From positions 49,214,101 through 49,278,100 of the forward strand of contig CM069872.1 of NCBI GenBank assembly GCA_036172665.1: a stretch of DNA of 64,000 nt, written 5' to 3'. The notes under the pieces are model-generated. The model worked only from the letters and a program-made list of their open reading frames with translations, did no database searches and had not been told where the DNA came from. This DNA is from Prosopocoilus inquinatus (taxonomy: Eukaryota; Arthropoda; Insecta; Coleoptera; Lucanidae). Shown in pieces: positions 1 through 12,126 of this stretch (position 1 is its first letter; each line of letters begins with the position of its first letter). Made by a program: the position numbers and the translations under genes.

Positions 1-1624
1 CATGCACGATAGTCTCTCTCTCCCCCAATTCTGTATAGATTAGGTAGATCGAAGGGGCTCTTGGAAAATGTTGAAATTTGACTGTGCCGTTACGGGATTC
101 AAACGGAAATGCGTCCAGAACTTTTTTTCTCCACAAAATGGATTATTGGGCATGTTGCTAAAATACCTCTGCAATGTTCATTAATATAATAATCTTTTTT
201 TAATTCTTCAACCGTCTGGAGATAGCCAACATTAAAAAAAGGAAGCAACGGTATTCGTTCGTTCTATAAAACTGGAGTTTTGTAGATGAATGTATTTGTA
301 AAGTGGAATCTGTAGCACTTTTGGTTTCTCACGAGGAAAATGCAACAAATTACAGAGGAACGTGCTTTATCCGAACGTGCCTGGCAGTGAACCTCTTTTC
401 AACTTCTTTTCCGCCTTTAAACGTTTCTCTTACTTTTCTTCTTTGCAATTGCATTTCCTGGAATCCTCCAGTAAATTATTTCCATGCATAAGTTAGCTTC
501 ATTTGGGTCTCCAATATTTTACACTTATTTCCAAATGGAAACGAAATTTTTTTTGCATTTCGGAATTTTTGGGCAATCTTCCCGCCCCTTTCACCAGAAG
601 AGTTGTCGCCTTGCTTCGTGTTATCTCTTTCATCTTCGACTGTTTCTTAAAGTTCTCTTCTTCTTTCAACATTTTATTTGTTTTGCCAATCCAAACAAGT
701 TTCACAGTTTTTCTTCTTCTACATCTTGCTGAGATAGTTTCTACAAAAGGGCTTACCAATTTTGATGGAAAATCAACGAGAAGGAAACTTCAGAACGAAC
801 TAATTCTATATTTCCTTCAAACTTTTCTCCCAAACCAATCCAGTCCAATTCCACTCAGAGAAGGAAACTTCAGAACGAAACAATGCTTCCTCCAAACTTT
901 TCCCCTAGACCCCTCAACTTATTTTTTGCCTTTATTATTCACCACTTCTTGATTGGGCCCTCTTAAAATGAAGAAACTATGTTACTTTCTACTTCATTGA
1001 CTGCTCTTGAAGGGTTCTGCTGTTTTGAATTTAAATTATTTGATTACAAAACCTAATTTCCTATGTCCACCCCCTCCCCCCTAACGAAAGGCACATTCAT
1101 TTTAACGACGATACAAAGTGCGTGGAGAGGGGGACATTCTGTTGTGATAAAGCCAGAAAAATTCCTGCGGTCCGGCATAACAGCGTGTTATTTTTAGTTC
1201 GGAGCAATACTTTGGTCAGTTTTTCGCTGGCATTTTTTTTTTGTTCACCCGACCACAGTCCCTCGTTGGCAGCAGTCGCACATAAACCTGCTGTGATTAC
1301 ACGTGTCACATATTTCACATGCCGTGACGTGCACGCTCTAATAAATCACAATTACAAATAATACTTTATTAAAATACAATTTCGATTTCCATAGGAATTA
1401 AAAAATACTTGTTGTTAGTGAGAGTCACATCTTCAGTATTTTGGAAGAATAAGTCACCAACACTCCCAAAACAAAAAATTATACTGCCAATTCACGATTG
1501 TACAGAGTTGACGATTGTACAGAGTTGGAATCAATTAAATATCCACTTTGGATCTCATTTATTCATCAAGCTAAAACATATGATTATACATAATGACACA
1601 ATTAGATTTTTTTTATAAAGCGAT
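1..1624. other. AT-rich noncoding DNA, no gene recognised
   Basis: Short open frames occur here, but they are rich in Phe, Leu and Ser from T-rich runs and show no domain. The phrase gagaaggaaacttcagaacg recurs about 78 bp apart (778 and 859), a small direct duplication. Position 1541 onwards begins sequence shared with the foldback repeat that follows. Confidence 0.6.
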
Positions 1625-2075
1625 TTAAAAATTGCCACGGCAATAATTAATAACTCTGAATGTGCGGAATACTTGTAATTCCCGCGCTCCAGTTGCATAA
1701 TCCGCGCGTCATTTTTCGCTGAGTTTTCGGATTTCGCAACTGGAATGTGATTACGTACTGATTTGGATAAGTGATACACTTTTGCCGCGGAAATAATTAA
1801 TAACTCTGATTGTGCGGAATGCTTGTAATTCCTGCGTTCCAGTTGCATAATCCGCGCGTCATTTTTCGCTGAGTTTTCGGGTTTCGCCACTGGAATGTGA
1901 TTACGTACTGATTTGGATAAGTGGATACATGTAAACTTCATCCACGAGCAGTACGTAATCACATTTCAGTTGCGAAACCGGAGAACTCGGCGAAAAATGA
2001 CGCGCGGATTACGAAACTTGAACGCGTGAATTACAAGTATTCCGCACACTCAGAGTTATTTCGTGACCTAGTTAA
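1541..2075. repeat. Foldback repeat, copy 1, with two 150-bp direct units and an inverted arm
   Basis: A unit beginning near 1631 (attgcc, then the shared aataattaataactctga) is repeated from 1781, giving a 150-bp period to about 1930. After a short spacer, 1950-2063 is the inverted counterpart, starting gtacgtaatcacatttcagt and ending near cactcagagttatttcg. The right half can therefore fold on the second unit. A related copy lies at 3021-3420, and the upstream phrase tccactttggatctcattta is shared by both. The repeated structure explains the open frame on the minus strand here. The element class is not identified. Confidence 0.75.
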
Positions 2076-2300
2076 GCAAACAAATTTTTTGTAAACAAAC
2101 CCGTGTAAAACATGAATAGCCAGAGCCGAATTTGGAATAGAATACTATAGAAATTAGCGTTTAATAAATCACAGTGTGTAGTTCTTACCATTTTTTTGCT
2201 GACAAATGAAGGACGATTTTGTTAATATTTAATTAATTAATCGATGTGGTGTTTGCGTTAATTGACGAAAAACGGAGTGGGGAATTGAATATTGGAATTA

Positions 2301-2442
2301 GGCCCGATCATTCCACCTCCTGATAAATTTATCCCTCAGATAATATCCTAGGAAATAATGGTTTACAAGAATATTAATTTATCTGCCAGGTAATATCTTA
2401 TCTGACTGATCAAAATTTATCAGGAGGTGGAAAGGTCGGGCC
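2301..2442. mobile_element. Snapback MITE, GGCCCG ends, TTA target duplication
   Basis: The element begins GGCCCGATC and ends with the complementary GGTCGGGCC, with TTA on both sides (2298-2300 and 2443-2445). The ends continue as long inverted arms (CACCTCCTGATAAATTT against AAATTTATCAGGAGGTG), so the whole element can form a hairpin. A 3-bp TTA duplication and GGCC-type ends fit PIF/Harbinger (Tourist-like) MITEs. It encodes nothing. Its stem matches the element at 22112-22222. Confidence 0.8.
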
Positions 2443-2445
2443 TTA

Positions 2446-3020
2446 GAAACAAGTGATAAAAAATATTAAAAATGGTGGAAGTGCAGGCGTTGTACACAGT
2501 GGCGTAGCGATCGCGGGATGTAGGGGACGTAAGCGGTGCAAGAGACGTCTCTTTTATTTTCACTTCGAAGAACTTTCGAGAGCGTCTTTGGGGCCAGTAA
2601 ATTTACAAATAAAAATAAAAAACGGAAATATACAAACAAAAGACGATCTCGTCATCAAATAATTTTTTTTAAAAAACAATCGAAATTTTGACGACTTTCT
2701 TTTGAGAAAATTAAAGTTTTGATTTTTTTAATCAAATTTTACTCGACATACACAGTATTACGAAAAAAAAGAATTCTACCGATTTCACGGTGAAAAAATA
2801 AACTACAGCGCGTTCCAACGTTAGTATCACTATATGCGTCCTTTTCTATCTTTCATGGCTTTTCTATAAAACTATATCTCTCCGAATTCTCCACAAAGCC
2901 TAAGAGTGGAATATATGGCGCTATAGTTTCATTTCGACAGACGCGAGAATATTGCTTGCCCCAATGACAAAAAGAAACCATTTAACAAAAGACAACCGAG
3001 TTCACGATGAATTCATCACT
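2446..3020. other. AT-rich noncoding DNA
   Basis: No gene, RNA or repeat is recognised. The stretch contains poly-A and poly-T runs and a GGCGCTATAG phrase near 2919 like those seen at insect repeat ends. Confidence 0.5.
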
Positions 3021-3420
3021 TTCACCAAATCCACTTTGGATCTCATTTATTTACTAAGCTAGAACATCTGATTGTACATAATGACACGATTACATTTTTA
3101 TAAAACGATTCAAAAATTGCAACGGAAATAATTAATACACTTAGGCCTGGTCTTTTCATCTCTGAGTAACTTTAACCGTTGATTAATTCCTGTAGAAACA
3201 ATTGTCTCTACAATTGTAACTATGGGAATAAATCAACGATTCAAGTTACTCAGAGATGAAAAGACCGGGCCTTAAACTGTATGCATAATCAATACGTAAG
3301 TTACGAAATCCGAGAAGTCAGCGAAGAAATGACACGCGGGTTATGAAACTGGAGCGCGAGCATTACAAGTATTCCCGCACACTCAGAGTTGTTTCGCGAC
3401 CTGGTTTGTAAACAAGCCCG
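3021..3420. repeat. Foldback repeat, copy 2, interrupted by a MITE
   Basis: The left part (from tccactttggatctcattta) matches 1541-1650. The right part (cgaaatccgagaag through cactcagagttgtttcgcgacc) matches the inverted arm at 1960-2070. Between them sits the MITE 3144-3271, so this copy was split after it arose. The middle direct units seen in copy 1 are missing. Confidence 0.7.
3144..3271. mobile_element. Snapback MITE nested in the foldback repeat
   Basis: The ends are GGCCTGGTCTTTTCATC and its complement GATGAAAAGACCGGGCC, flanked by TTA at 3141-3143 and 3272-3274. The arms continue through CTCTGAGTAACTT and a central caattgt palindrome. It is Tourist-like and noncoding. The termini match those of 33405-33532, but the stem sequence differs. 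Confidence 0.85.
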
Positions 3421-5560
3421 ACCCGAATTTCGAATTGCAGTCGACAAAAAACGATTCACCTTGAAGAGGCCGTGCCGTCTTCACCCCTTTTGCTTAAATT
3501 GCAATAGTTATAGATATATGGGGCCACAAAATGAGCACGCATCATCGAATGACGGCTTCTATTTTCAGTTTGCGTGTACAATACATCATATATCATAAAA
3601 TAATATCATTTTATCTCTGTAAAACTTTATGCGAGCCAAACTTTTTGAAGTGACCGTGTACCATTCAGAATTAATCGGGTGCAATTAGGGAAGGCGATTA
3701 GGCGATCGCTCTCTATTCATTGCGGCGTAATCTCCGTAAATGCGAGTGACCTTTATCGTACGTTTAGATTTTACCCGAACTGGGTTAACTCTCTCCGAGT
3801 CTGAAGGGTCTAATTTAGCTAATCAAGTAGTCGGCTTGTTTCCTTCCAACGGGATCAATAGCTTTTGTGGAGCTAACCGACAGGACAACGACGGCATATT
3901 TCATCCCATCACGTCAGTCCCTCCCCCGCCCCGCCAATTTACCTATTAAAATGCAATTCGTAATTCCTCTGCGGGCTCGTTTGCGGAATTGAGGAGGGCG
4001 GTAAAAAAAAAGAAATATGTACGTCCCGAGATGGAGTTGTATACGTCACACCCATTGATTATGAACGTGGATGGAGGCACTCGGAGCACGCCTTCCTTAA
4101 CCACAGTTATATAAAGGCTAACTGCTTGAACTTTGCACGCGAAAGATTGAACTTTAACTGCTAATGCCATTAGTTTTATCGGTTTTTCCCCGCCGCTAAA
4201 CGATGCATAAAATCGAACGGGGAGCGTCTATGAAATGAAATTCATGCGAATTAATTCGGAGCGACTTTTTCTCTTCTTCTTCTTCTACTCTTCTTCTCCT
4301 TTCATCCCCAACATACAGTTCGGTTTTGTATTAACTTCCGACATGAATATTCATGTTGCTGAATTGGAAGGCTCCTCCAACAACATTCGAATTTAATCGT
4401 CGTCAGTTTTTAAATTTAATTAAACCAGTAATATAGAGAAGAAGTTTCGGGAGTGTGGCGGTGAGGGGGGGGGGGTGAGGGGTGCTAAGTTCTCTTTGCG
4501 GTGGCGAATTTTGCTGTGCGCAATTCGAACGAACCACTACGGGAGCTGTAAAAATTAATTCGGAATAATTGAGTAGTTTTTTCGTCTTCCCGGCAAATGT
4601 CCCTCGCATTTTTATTTTAACTCCCGGTCATGAATATTCATCGTGCTCGGCATTTTTAGCGGAAACTTTCAGACTTTCCGCTTTAATTCGCTTTAATTGT
4701 CATATCCACGCGGATTACGAATTAAAACCTGATGTAAAATCGAACCGTTTTACACCAGAGCTATTGGATCATACACGCTAATTCGGTGTACTTATTTTGA
4801 ACCAGCCTGTATAGACCCATTTTTTTTTTTTTTTAATGAATAATGCCATGAATTTATTTGATGTAATTAATGATACTTTCTTAAGAAATCTCGAAACACA
4901 GCTCCTTCCTAAACCCCACTGTAACAAAATTTCGAATAAAGCCTCGTTGCCGTCCCCCAAAGGGGGTGCGTTTACGTCGTGTTTACGTCGCGCCGCATAA
5001 ATTAAATAATAACGCCTTTCGCGCGTCTCGCAGGACTCGGCTGCAGCAATCAAAGGAAGACGGCGGCGGCAGCGGCGGCGTCGGCGTCGAAATAAGAGGC
5101 GGAGGCGGCGGCAAGTTGCTCGCCTTTGTGCTCCCTGTGAACTTTTCAAATAAATTTCAACTTGTGTTTGCCGCCGCCGCCGTTTTTAATTAATTCGCAT
5201 TAAAGAGCCGAGCGATTGCAGATTGAAAATTACGTTTCCTTTTTACGACTGTGCCGCCGCCCGAGTCCTGCACCCGAAACGCTTTAATAATAATCACTCC
5301 GCTTTTATTTGCTGACGGTGAAAGCTTTCGATTTACTTCGACTTAATTAACATGTCCCAATTAATAAAAGTCATTTCTGTTTATTTTGCTTTTTCGGTGA
5401 TGATGAAACAAGATAATCACATGGAAAAGGCGAGTTATTCATTTCTTATAAGAGATGGAATTTAAATATTTCAAGGAAAGGATGGCGAAGGCGAAGGCCT
5501 TCAGAATAAAAGAACAACAATTAATTGTATTTGAAAAATATAATCATGACAATAAGCTAA
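3421..5560. other. Less repetitive noncoding block
   Basis: This stretch is richer in GC and in CpG than its neighbours, with TAATTA-type motifs, a G10 run near 4468, a polypyrimidine stretch at 4268-4300 and an imperfect GGC-rich run at 5058-5120. No long frame has a recognisable domain. It resembles ancient intronic or intergenic host DNA, possibly regulatory; this is an inference from composition only. Confidence 0.45.
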
Positions 5561-5989
5561 AGGTTAAAGTTATTCTGAGATCAAAGCTCCGGACCCTAAG
5601 ACCGCGTAGGCTTTGAAGAAAATGTCGAGGCAGGCTAAAAAAAATGGAATAATTAGGCGATGTCCTATGCGATTGTGCTATATTTGCGACAAAAGTTGGC
5701 TTCAGTGTCCTATCTATTGATGTTTAATCTGTGACAAAAGTTGGCGTCAATGGGGGATGAAATATTGGAAAAGTCGGATCCAAAAAAGTTGACTTGCCTG
5801 GGTATACTAGTGAAAAAAAATAAATACCAGCGGCAGCTCAAAAAATTCGGAGAGTGGGTCGTGGAAAAAAAAGATAGAAATTCCACAATAGAATTAAAAT
5901 TATTTACCGGCAGGTGCCAACTGAAGTAAGCACACCAAAGATATCTGTTAGATCCAACCAAAAATAACTTCAATTTAAAAAAAGGGGAG
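5561..5989. other. AT-rich noncoding DNA
   Basis: Short frames on both strands show no domain. Near-duplicate short phrases (gacaaaagttggc at 5689 and 5733) suggest small local duplication. No other feature is seen. Confidence 0.4.
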
Positions 5990-7510
5990 ATGTCCAAGAC
6001 AACAGTTCAATAATGCGCAAAAATGAAATAGCAATAATATATATATATAAAACGTTAAAGTTAAGGTTCGTTGTAGATTAAAGCAAAATTCAAAAATGTC
6101 TTGAAATATTTCGAAAACATAAATTTGTACGTGCCGAAATCAGGTGTTATTGAATAAAGTTAGTTTCTTTTAATGCAAATCACGGAGAAACTTCATAACC
6201 GTCTTTAAATATTTTTGTTTTAATCTCTGACAAATATATTGTCGATAAAAAAATTTACGTATATATTTGAGACATTTTTTTGGTTATCGTGCGGTTTTTA
6301 TTAAGAGTGTCCCTTTTTCTCTCTTTATCTCAATCTGTTTCGTTTATTTTTAATTGTTAGAATTTAATAACAATAAAAATTGTCTTTATTACCGAATTTC
6401 TACATTGTTGTACATAAGTACATACATTAAAGCTCATGCGTGTACATATTAAAAATGGAAGTAACCAGAAGTGTACCAGGACAGACAGTTCAACATGATG
6501 ACATAATTTTAAAACTTTGGTACGTACGTAAGGAAATTTCCTTTTGTCTTACAGTCATCTTTTAAAGGAACAAAATTTATTAAAATTAACTCTAAAATTA
6601 TTAGTTTACTCAAAAGCGTACAAAAACAGTGTTTAAATTGAATTAAATTGGAAATAAATTGGAAATAAATTAAATCAGATTGTCTAGGTCTAGGCCGAAT
6701 AGTTTGAGCAACCTAGGACTGGTCAATCGTCTGGTATCATCGCGACCAGAAAATATTGAGACAAGCAAATATTTTATCATTTAAATTGAAGTTTTATTAA
6801 TGTTATTTTAGTTTTAAAAAGTGGAGCCATCCAGGAAAACAATTCAATAATACGCAAGAATGAAGTAGCAATAAAGAAAATATTAAAGTCAAAGTGCGAT
6901 ATTGATTAAATTCACAATTCCAGAGTATCTTAAAATATTTCTTAAACGTAAATTGGTACGCACCTTAGGAAATTTCCTTTTGTCTTACAGTGATCTTTGA
7001 CAGTAGAAAATTTATGAAAATTAACTCTAAAATTTAACAATTTACTCAAAAACGAACAAAAACAGTGATTAAATTGATTTAAATTGGAAACAAAATTAAA
7101 TTAAATTGAAATAAATTTACCAAACAAAAATAAAGTGAAATTAATCAAGAGAATTACGCAAACGTGGCTTGAATTATTTGATATTTGAACGGAAATAATG
7201 TTCCGGAATATACGACTCCCAACAATCATCCACGATGAATACGAAAATGAAAGGATTTACCTCGGAATGTAGTTATTCACGTTGCAAGGGTCGCATAGAA
7301 TAATGTGCCGGGTCTAGGGGTTCCAAGGTGCAAACAGCGAGATAATTTGTTAACGAACAGCAAGACAGCCTGATGCAGGACGTAAACCTTCGACAGGCCG
7401 AATAGTTTGAGTATCCTAAGGCTGGTTAATCGTTTGGTACCATCGCGACCAAAAAAATACGGAGACAAGCAAATATTTTATCACTTAAAGTTAACTTTCA
7501 TTATTGAAGT
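5990..7510. repeat. Duplicated AT-rich segment of about 0.7-0.8 kb
   Basis: Three blocks occur twice in the same order. Positions 5995-6140 (caacagttcaataatgcgca) match 6838-6960. Positions 6520-6665 (ggaaatttccttttgtctta) match 6967-7110. Positions 6692-6790 (gccgaatagtttgag) match 7397-7500. The first copy carries about 370 bp of extra sequence at 6145-6515. The copies differ at many bases, so the duplication is old. The region does not encode a protein. Confidence 0.7.
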
Positions 7511-7575
7511 TTTCTTGTCAAAATTTATTTATTTATTTATAGGCTTATCCAAAGAAAAAGAAGCAGTTATTGTCA

Positions 7576-7725
7576 AGTTATATGATGCCATATTCATATG
7601 AAGACTTAAGAAGAAGTAAAAACGGTTTTATGGTCTGCCAAATTATATGATGGCATCATCGTATGAAGAATTCAAAATAAGTAAAAAGGATTTTATGGTC
7701 GATGTAAGACCAAGACAAGAAACTT
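7576..7725. repeat. Two direct copies of an approximately 76-bp unit
   Basis: A segment with aagttatatgatgcca and atgaagacttaag recurs as aaattatatgatggca and atgaagaattcaa; both copies then run into gtaaaaa and ttttatggtc. This is a simple diverged tandem duplication. Confidence 0.6.
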
Positions 7726-9100
7726 CGTTTTGAGTTTTGTTCAAGGTTGGGTTTAAATCATAGTATTTTGCTTGATTTTTGTCAAAAATGACAACTGCTT
7801 TATCCCAGTATTTTCTGGTCGCGATGGAACGTGTTCGTAGCTAAGAGTGATTCGATAAAAACTTGTCTGCAAGTGAACAAGGAACCCCAAGTAAAAGTCC
7901 AAAAAGGAAACAAGAAAACTTACCAAGCCAGTCCAACAGAAACGTTTATAAACGGTAGGATCGACTGACTTTCGCTCACTAAGAAGTGTAACTTCGCTTT
8001 CGATGAAGCTGGCGTCAAGGATGTTATGATAACCTTAATGGCTCCCATAATACTTGGAGCGAAGACGAACGGAGCTAACCACGACAAGTACTGGATTAAT
8101 AGTGGACTTCGCAACAATTCGCGATGAAGGGCGAAAAGGGAGGTCAGTGGAGTCCCACCAGCGTAAAATTGACTACGAATTCTTGGCAGAATCAACCGTC
8201 AAAATATCAAATTATATTGGCAACAATGGCGGCTAACAATGGCTACTACATCAAAAAATTATTTGTAGAAATGCTTTGTTGGCGAATAAGTTGGCAAAAA
8301 GGGCGATGTGAAGATTGAAACTCATTCTTATCAACAGGGACAGTGATTTATACGAGAATTGACCCGATTGAAGCGAACGGTTTCGAAAAAGTTAAAAATT
8401 CTGTCAGCACGCTGGAACAAAAGCCAACGGGCATGGCCGGGTTTAGATGACATACCAGAACCAGTAGTAACATAATAGTTTAATGAATCTGAATCAAAAC
8501 GAGCCCATGGCAGTGCATTTTTGTACACGATTTCAAAATTCGCATTAAATTCTAAGCATTTTCTTACAAACCTATACGTTTCTAAACGTTTCACATTTTT
8601 TTCTCTATCGCACAAAATTTTTTGCAAGCCCTCCTCTATCCTGCATGATTTTTTTTTTAACTGTTTTACTTATTTGGGTGTAAACTGTAACTCATGTACA
8701 GTTTTTTACCGAGTTACATTTTATCCGTCAGAGGCTATAGGGTCCTTTACTTCACATTATGAACATTTCGAGACTCTCTCGCGGAGAGGGGGAAGATCTG
8801 TATAGGGATTAGAACACCCAATTAGAGATTAATACACCTAGTCAGAGGTTATGGAGTCCTCTGCTTCGTATTCAAATTCATATGCTTTATTCTATTCCAC
8901 ATAAATTTTGCGTCTTTTATTAGAAATGATTAAAGAAACAAGAATACCAAAATATAGGATTCCAAAAATGATAAAATATGCATAGGTATTACTCTACATT
9001 AAAACTCATATGAAGTTCGTTGAATGAAACTAACTTACTAAATACCCCTACATTATAAATGTTTTGGTATAATATTTAATATTTGGTGTTTCGTATACAA
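7726..9100. other. Noncoding DNA with short direct repeats
   Basis: No gene is recognised. The phrase gtcagaggctatagggtcct (8727) returns as gtcagaggttatggagtcct (8839), a roughly 110-bp spaced duplication. The minus-strand frame at 8331-8627 has no recognisable domain. Confidence 0.45.
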
Positions 9101-10251
9101 TTAGATTTGAAAAATGACTTTGAACAACTTCATATTTCCGAATGATTTACTTTCGTGTAAGCGTCCCGACTTTTGGCTCGTTCAAGCGAATTTCAAATTA
9201 TATCTAAAGACTGAAGCTGGCGTCGTCGCTTTGTTCTTGCTCGGAGGTGGCGTCGGCGACGGCGGCGGCGGTGGTAAATGGAATCGCGAGTTCCAGAACA
9301 AAACACGGAAATTAACTTACGTCGAGTACGACCGCGATATTAAATCATGATTTATTAACATTAAGCTCGTCTAGTCAAAACTAACTCCTAAGCGAGTTTT
9401 CCTTATCACGGCGAACTTATTATCTCGATAAAGTAAGGCGGGTAACGAAGCGGTCGAAAACGGAGAAAGGCGCATTAGCTTGATTAAACAAACGAAGAAA
9501 CCGGAGGCGGCTGTGGCGGCGTGCAATTTCAATTACGCCACCGAAATCCGAGGGAGTGAAAGCACGGGGGCTGAAAAAAATTTAATAAACAACGGCTTTC
9601 ACTTATCCTATTAGCCCCCCGGGGGATCACACACACACACTTCGGGTCCGGGTCGTCCTGTGCACAGGATGATGCGCCGCGCCCGTCGCTCTAAAACTCC
9701 TATTAAATTCGACTTCAATTTCCGCCGCGCAAATTACTTTGTAGTAAATGGAGTCTAAATCAAAGCAACTCCACCATTAATTATTCGACAATACACAGGG
9801 CCGGGATCGATCCAATCTGTACGTCCGATGCAAGCAAATATTAAATTTAAATCAACTTACCGACCGAATTTTACGAGCCGATGGGCAAACGTTAGGAATC
9901 CTCTCGCCGGCGAATATTTTTGCGTAATTGAAATTTTAATCACACACGCTTGTGAACTCTGTTTTAATCGAACGCTTTAATTAATTTACGGATCGTAATG
10001 CGGACCAGATGAAAGGTCGCGGTTACAGTTCATCGGAACGATTGATTACCAACCATGGAAAAATGAACCCAAACCTTTATTTGCACAAAATCGCGATTCG
10101 GACAGACACTCCACAATTATTGTCAGAACAATTCATTTGGTGTTTTAGCAATACCGAAATTAAACCCCTAAAACCGATTAGTAACGTAGGAACAAGTCTC
10201 TCTCAGCATACAGTACGTGGAGATTTGAAAACAAAATGCAAAGTTCAGAGC
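9101..10251. other. Less repetitive, GC-richer noncoding block
   Basis: It contains a short GGC-rich run near 9247-9275, an acacacaca run at 9631 and several TTAATTAA/TAATTA motifs, with no transposon ends and no recognisable protein. Composition resembles the other presumed host blocks; a regulatory role is possible but unproven. Confidence 0.4.
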
Positions 10252-10860
10252 TAAATATTAAAAAGAAAGAACTAACTGAAATGGTAAAAAGCAGAGAAAT
10301 AACATTTTCCTAAAACTGAATCCTAACATAGAAAGAAGTGTCTTCCGGCGCACGGTAGATGGAGCTACTTTATTCTCCATTTCGTTTCATACAGCAGATG
10401 GAGTTACTTGTTTTGTTTTAAGTTTTTCTTTCCATGGACTTGTTCTCTTTAGTCTATTTCATTGAATTGATCAATAAGATTTAATCTATACCACGGAAAG
10501 GAAATTGATTAATGAAAACATCATTTCAACGAAATTGAAACGAAAAATTATGGAACAGTTTCATTGAAATGATGTTCTCATTAATCAATTTCCTTTCCGT
10601 GGTGTAGAATCAGTCTTATTGATCAATGAAATTGATTGGTGAGAACTAGGCTCAACGTTCCTCGAAAATTGACAACGAAAAGCAAAGGCTCATAGCCAAA
10701 TATTAAAAAGAAAGAACTGAAGTGATAAAAGAAGCAAAAAAATAATACTTGCAATTTAACCATTCCTAAAATCGTATCCTAACATAGAAAGAAGTGTCTT
10801 CCAGCGTACGGTAGATGGAGCTACTTTACTCTTCAGTTCATTTCAGTTTCCTTCGTTGAT
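10252..10860. repeat. Direct duplication, about 445-bp period, enclosing a foldback
   Basis: The segment 10250-10400 (aatattaaaaagaaag, later catagaaagaagtgtcttcc and ggtagatggagctacttta) is repeated at 10702-10850. The foldback 10442-10647 lies between the two copies. Confidence 0.7.
10442..10647. repeat. Foldback element with arms of about 95 bp
   Basis: The left arm begins GTTCTC and contains CCACGGAAAGGAAATTGATT and catcatttcaa. The right arm contains the complements ttgaaatgatg and AATCAATTTCCTTTCCGTGG and ends GAGAAC. Pairing is near-perfect in the middle, with small indels outside. No target duplication could be assigned with confidence. It is noncoding. Confidence 0.75.
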
Positions 10861-11886
10861 GCTCAGCGATTCTCCTTGGAATTCGATGAAAAAATTCACA
10901 ACTCACTGAACCTGTAAAATGTACAAAATCAAAAATCAAATTAACTTGAGGGCTTCCGCAGGGCCATCTTCTTCTGGCTTTCGGTTATACCGCGTCACAA
11001 TTCGCTTTTTTGACAACGCAGCGTTTCGTAGTCCTCTGGAAGATTATTTTTTGTAATGGAACAGACCTGAGTTTGAAAAAAATTAATTAAATTATAAAAG
11101 GACGCGTCAAGACAAGTTTTTCCTTTCGATGCCACGACGAGTATGAACACCTAAACTCTCAAAATTCTTAATTACAAAAGAACTCGTCAAGACGACTTCT
11201 TTCGTCTAGATGCCACGACGAGTATGCGCGTCGCGACGCAACGCACTCCAAATTCAAAATCTGTTGAGCTAAATTACGAAACTTTGCAAGAATTTGACCC
11301 AACCCTCTCTCTCATTCTTTTACGAAATTATTTTTAATCGAAGCATGCAACACCCGAATTGAAATTTCTTTGCTTGTTGCAGGTGTCTGGTTTTTGTTTA
11401 AAAAAAGCTAGAAATTCATTTTCTCTGGAATAAAATTCGGTCCTTGCAGTGGCGTACTTAAACCAATCAAATTTAAATAGTTTTATCTCTCGTTTAATTT
11501 CTGAATGGAAAAAACTAGTTTTTTTTGGTACGCCCACGCAAATCGAATTCAGCGTGCGCATACTTTGCTGACGTCAGGATTTTCCTCGACGTTTGCAGTG
11601 ATGTGTTTCGTTAGTCTCGCTAAGAGCAGAGGTTTCTTAGATTTATGCAAAAATGCGATGCTGTTTCGACTCATGATGACAAGCCTTCTCTGAAGTTGAG
11701 TGAAAAACGATTACTTTGTTACGTTCCGTCTCATCACAAATAATTCAAGAACGCGTTACTGCCTCCCACTCAACGCGATTCAGCGCCGTGCACTTAGATC
11801 CTGACGGTATGTGTGGCAATCGTTGTTCGTGATTCCCCTCTACCAATGTCATGCCGATGGAAACTAAATTAAATTTGAGAGACTGT
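10861..11886. other. Noncoding DNA with an approximately 75-bp tandem duplication
   Basis: At 11100-11230 the phrases cgtcaagac and gatgccacgacgagtatg occur twice in order, a diverged tandem repeat. The remainder shows no gene or RNA. Confidence 0.5.
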
Positions 11887-11889
11887 GGT

Positions 11890-12126
11890 TATGACCAGGG
11901 AAAAGAATTCAGCCCACTTCTACCCCGAAGAGAACGAAAATTTAATACTCGGATCGTATTAGCTCCACCCGAAATAAGTTCTACGAAGTACGAACGCTCG
12001 CATTGCACCCCTTCACTCCAACTCAGTAACAATTAGATGCATTGGAGCCGCGGAAGAGTGGAAAGACGTTTGGCGCAAAAAGCGTCCGAATACTAAGAGG
12101 GCCGAATTCTTTTCCCTGGTTATGAC
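11890..12126. repeat. Inverted-repeat segment with 23-bp ends
   Basis: gttatgaccagggaaaagaa on the left pairs with ttcttttccctggttatgac on the right; the matched ends are about 23 bp with 2 differences. The inside is not obviously palindromic. It could be a small DNA transposon remnant; no clear target duplication is seen. Confidence 0.5.

Noticed and set aside
503..952. 149-residue plus-strand open frame
   Set aside because: It is rich in Phe, Leu and Ser from T-rich DNA, overlaps frames on both strands, spans a short direct repeat and shows no domain.
1555..1962. 135-residue minus-strand frame with an internally repeated peptide
   Set aside because: The peptide repeat is fully explained by the 150-bp direct units of the foldback repeat.
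8331..8627. 98-residue minus-strand frame
   Set aside because: No domain, signal or homology recognised; it overlaps an open frame on the other strand.
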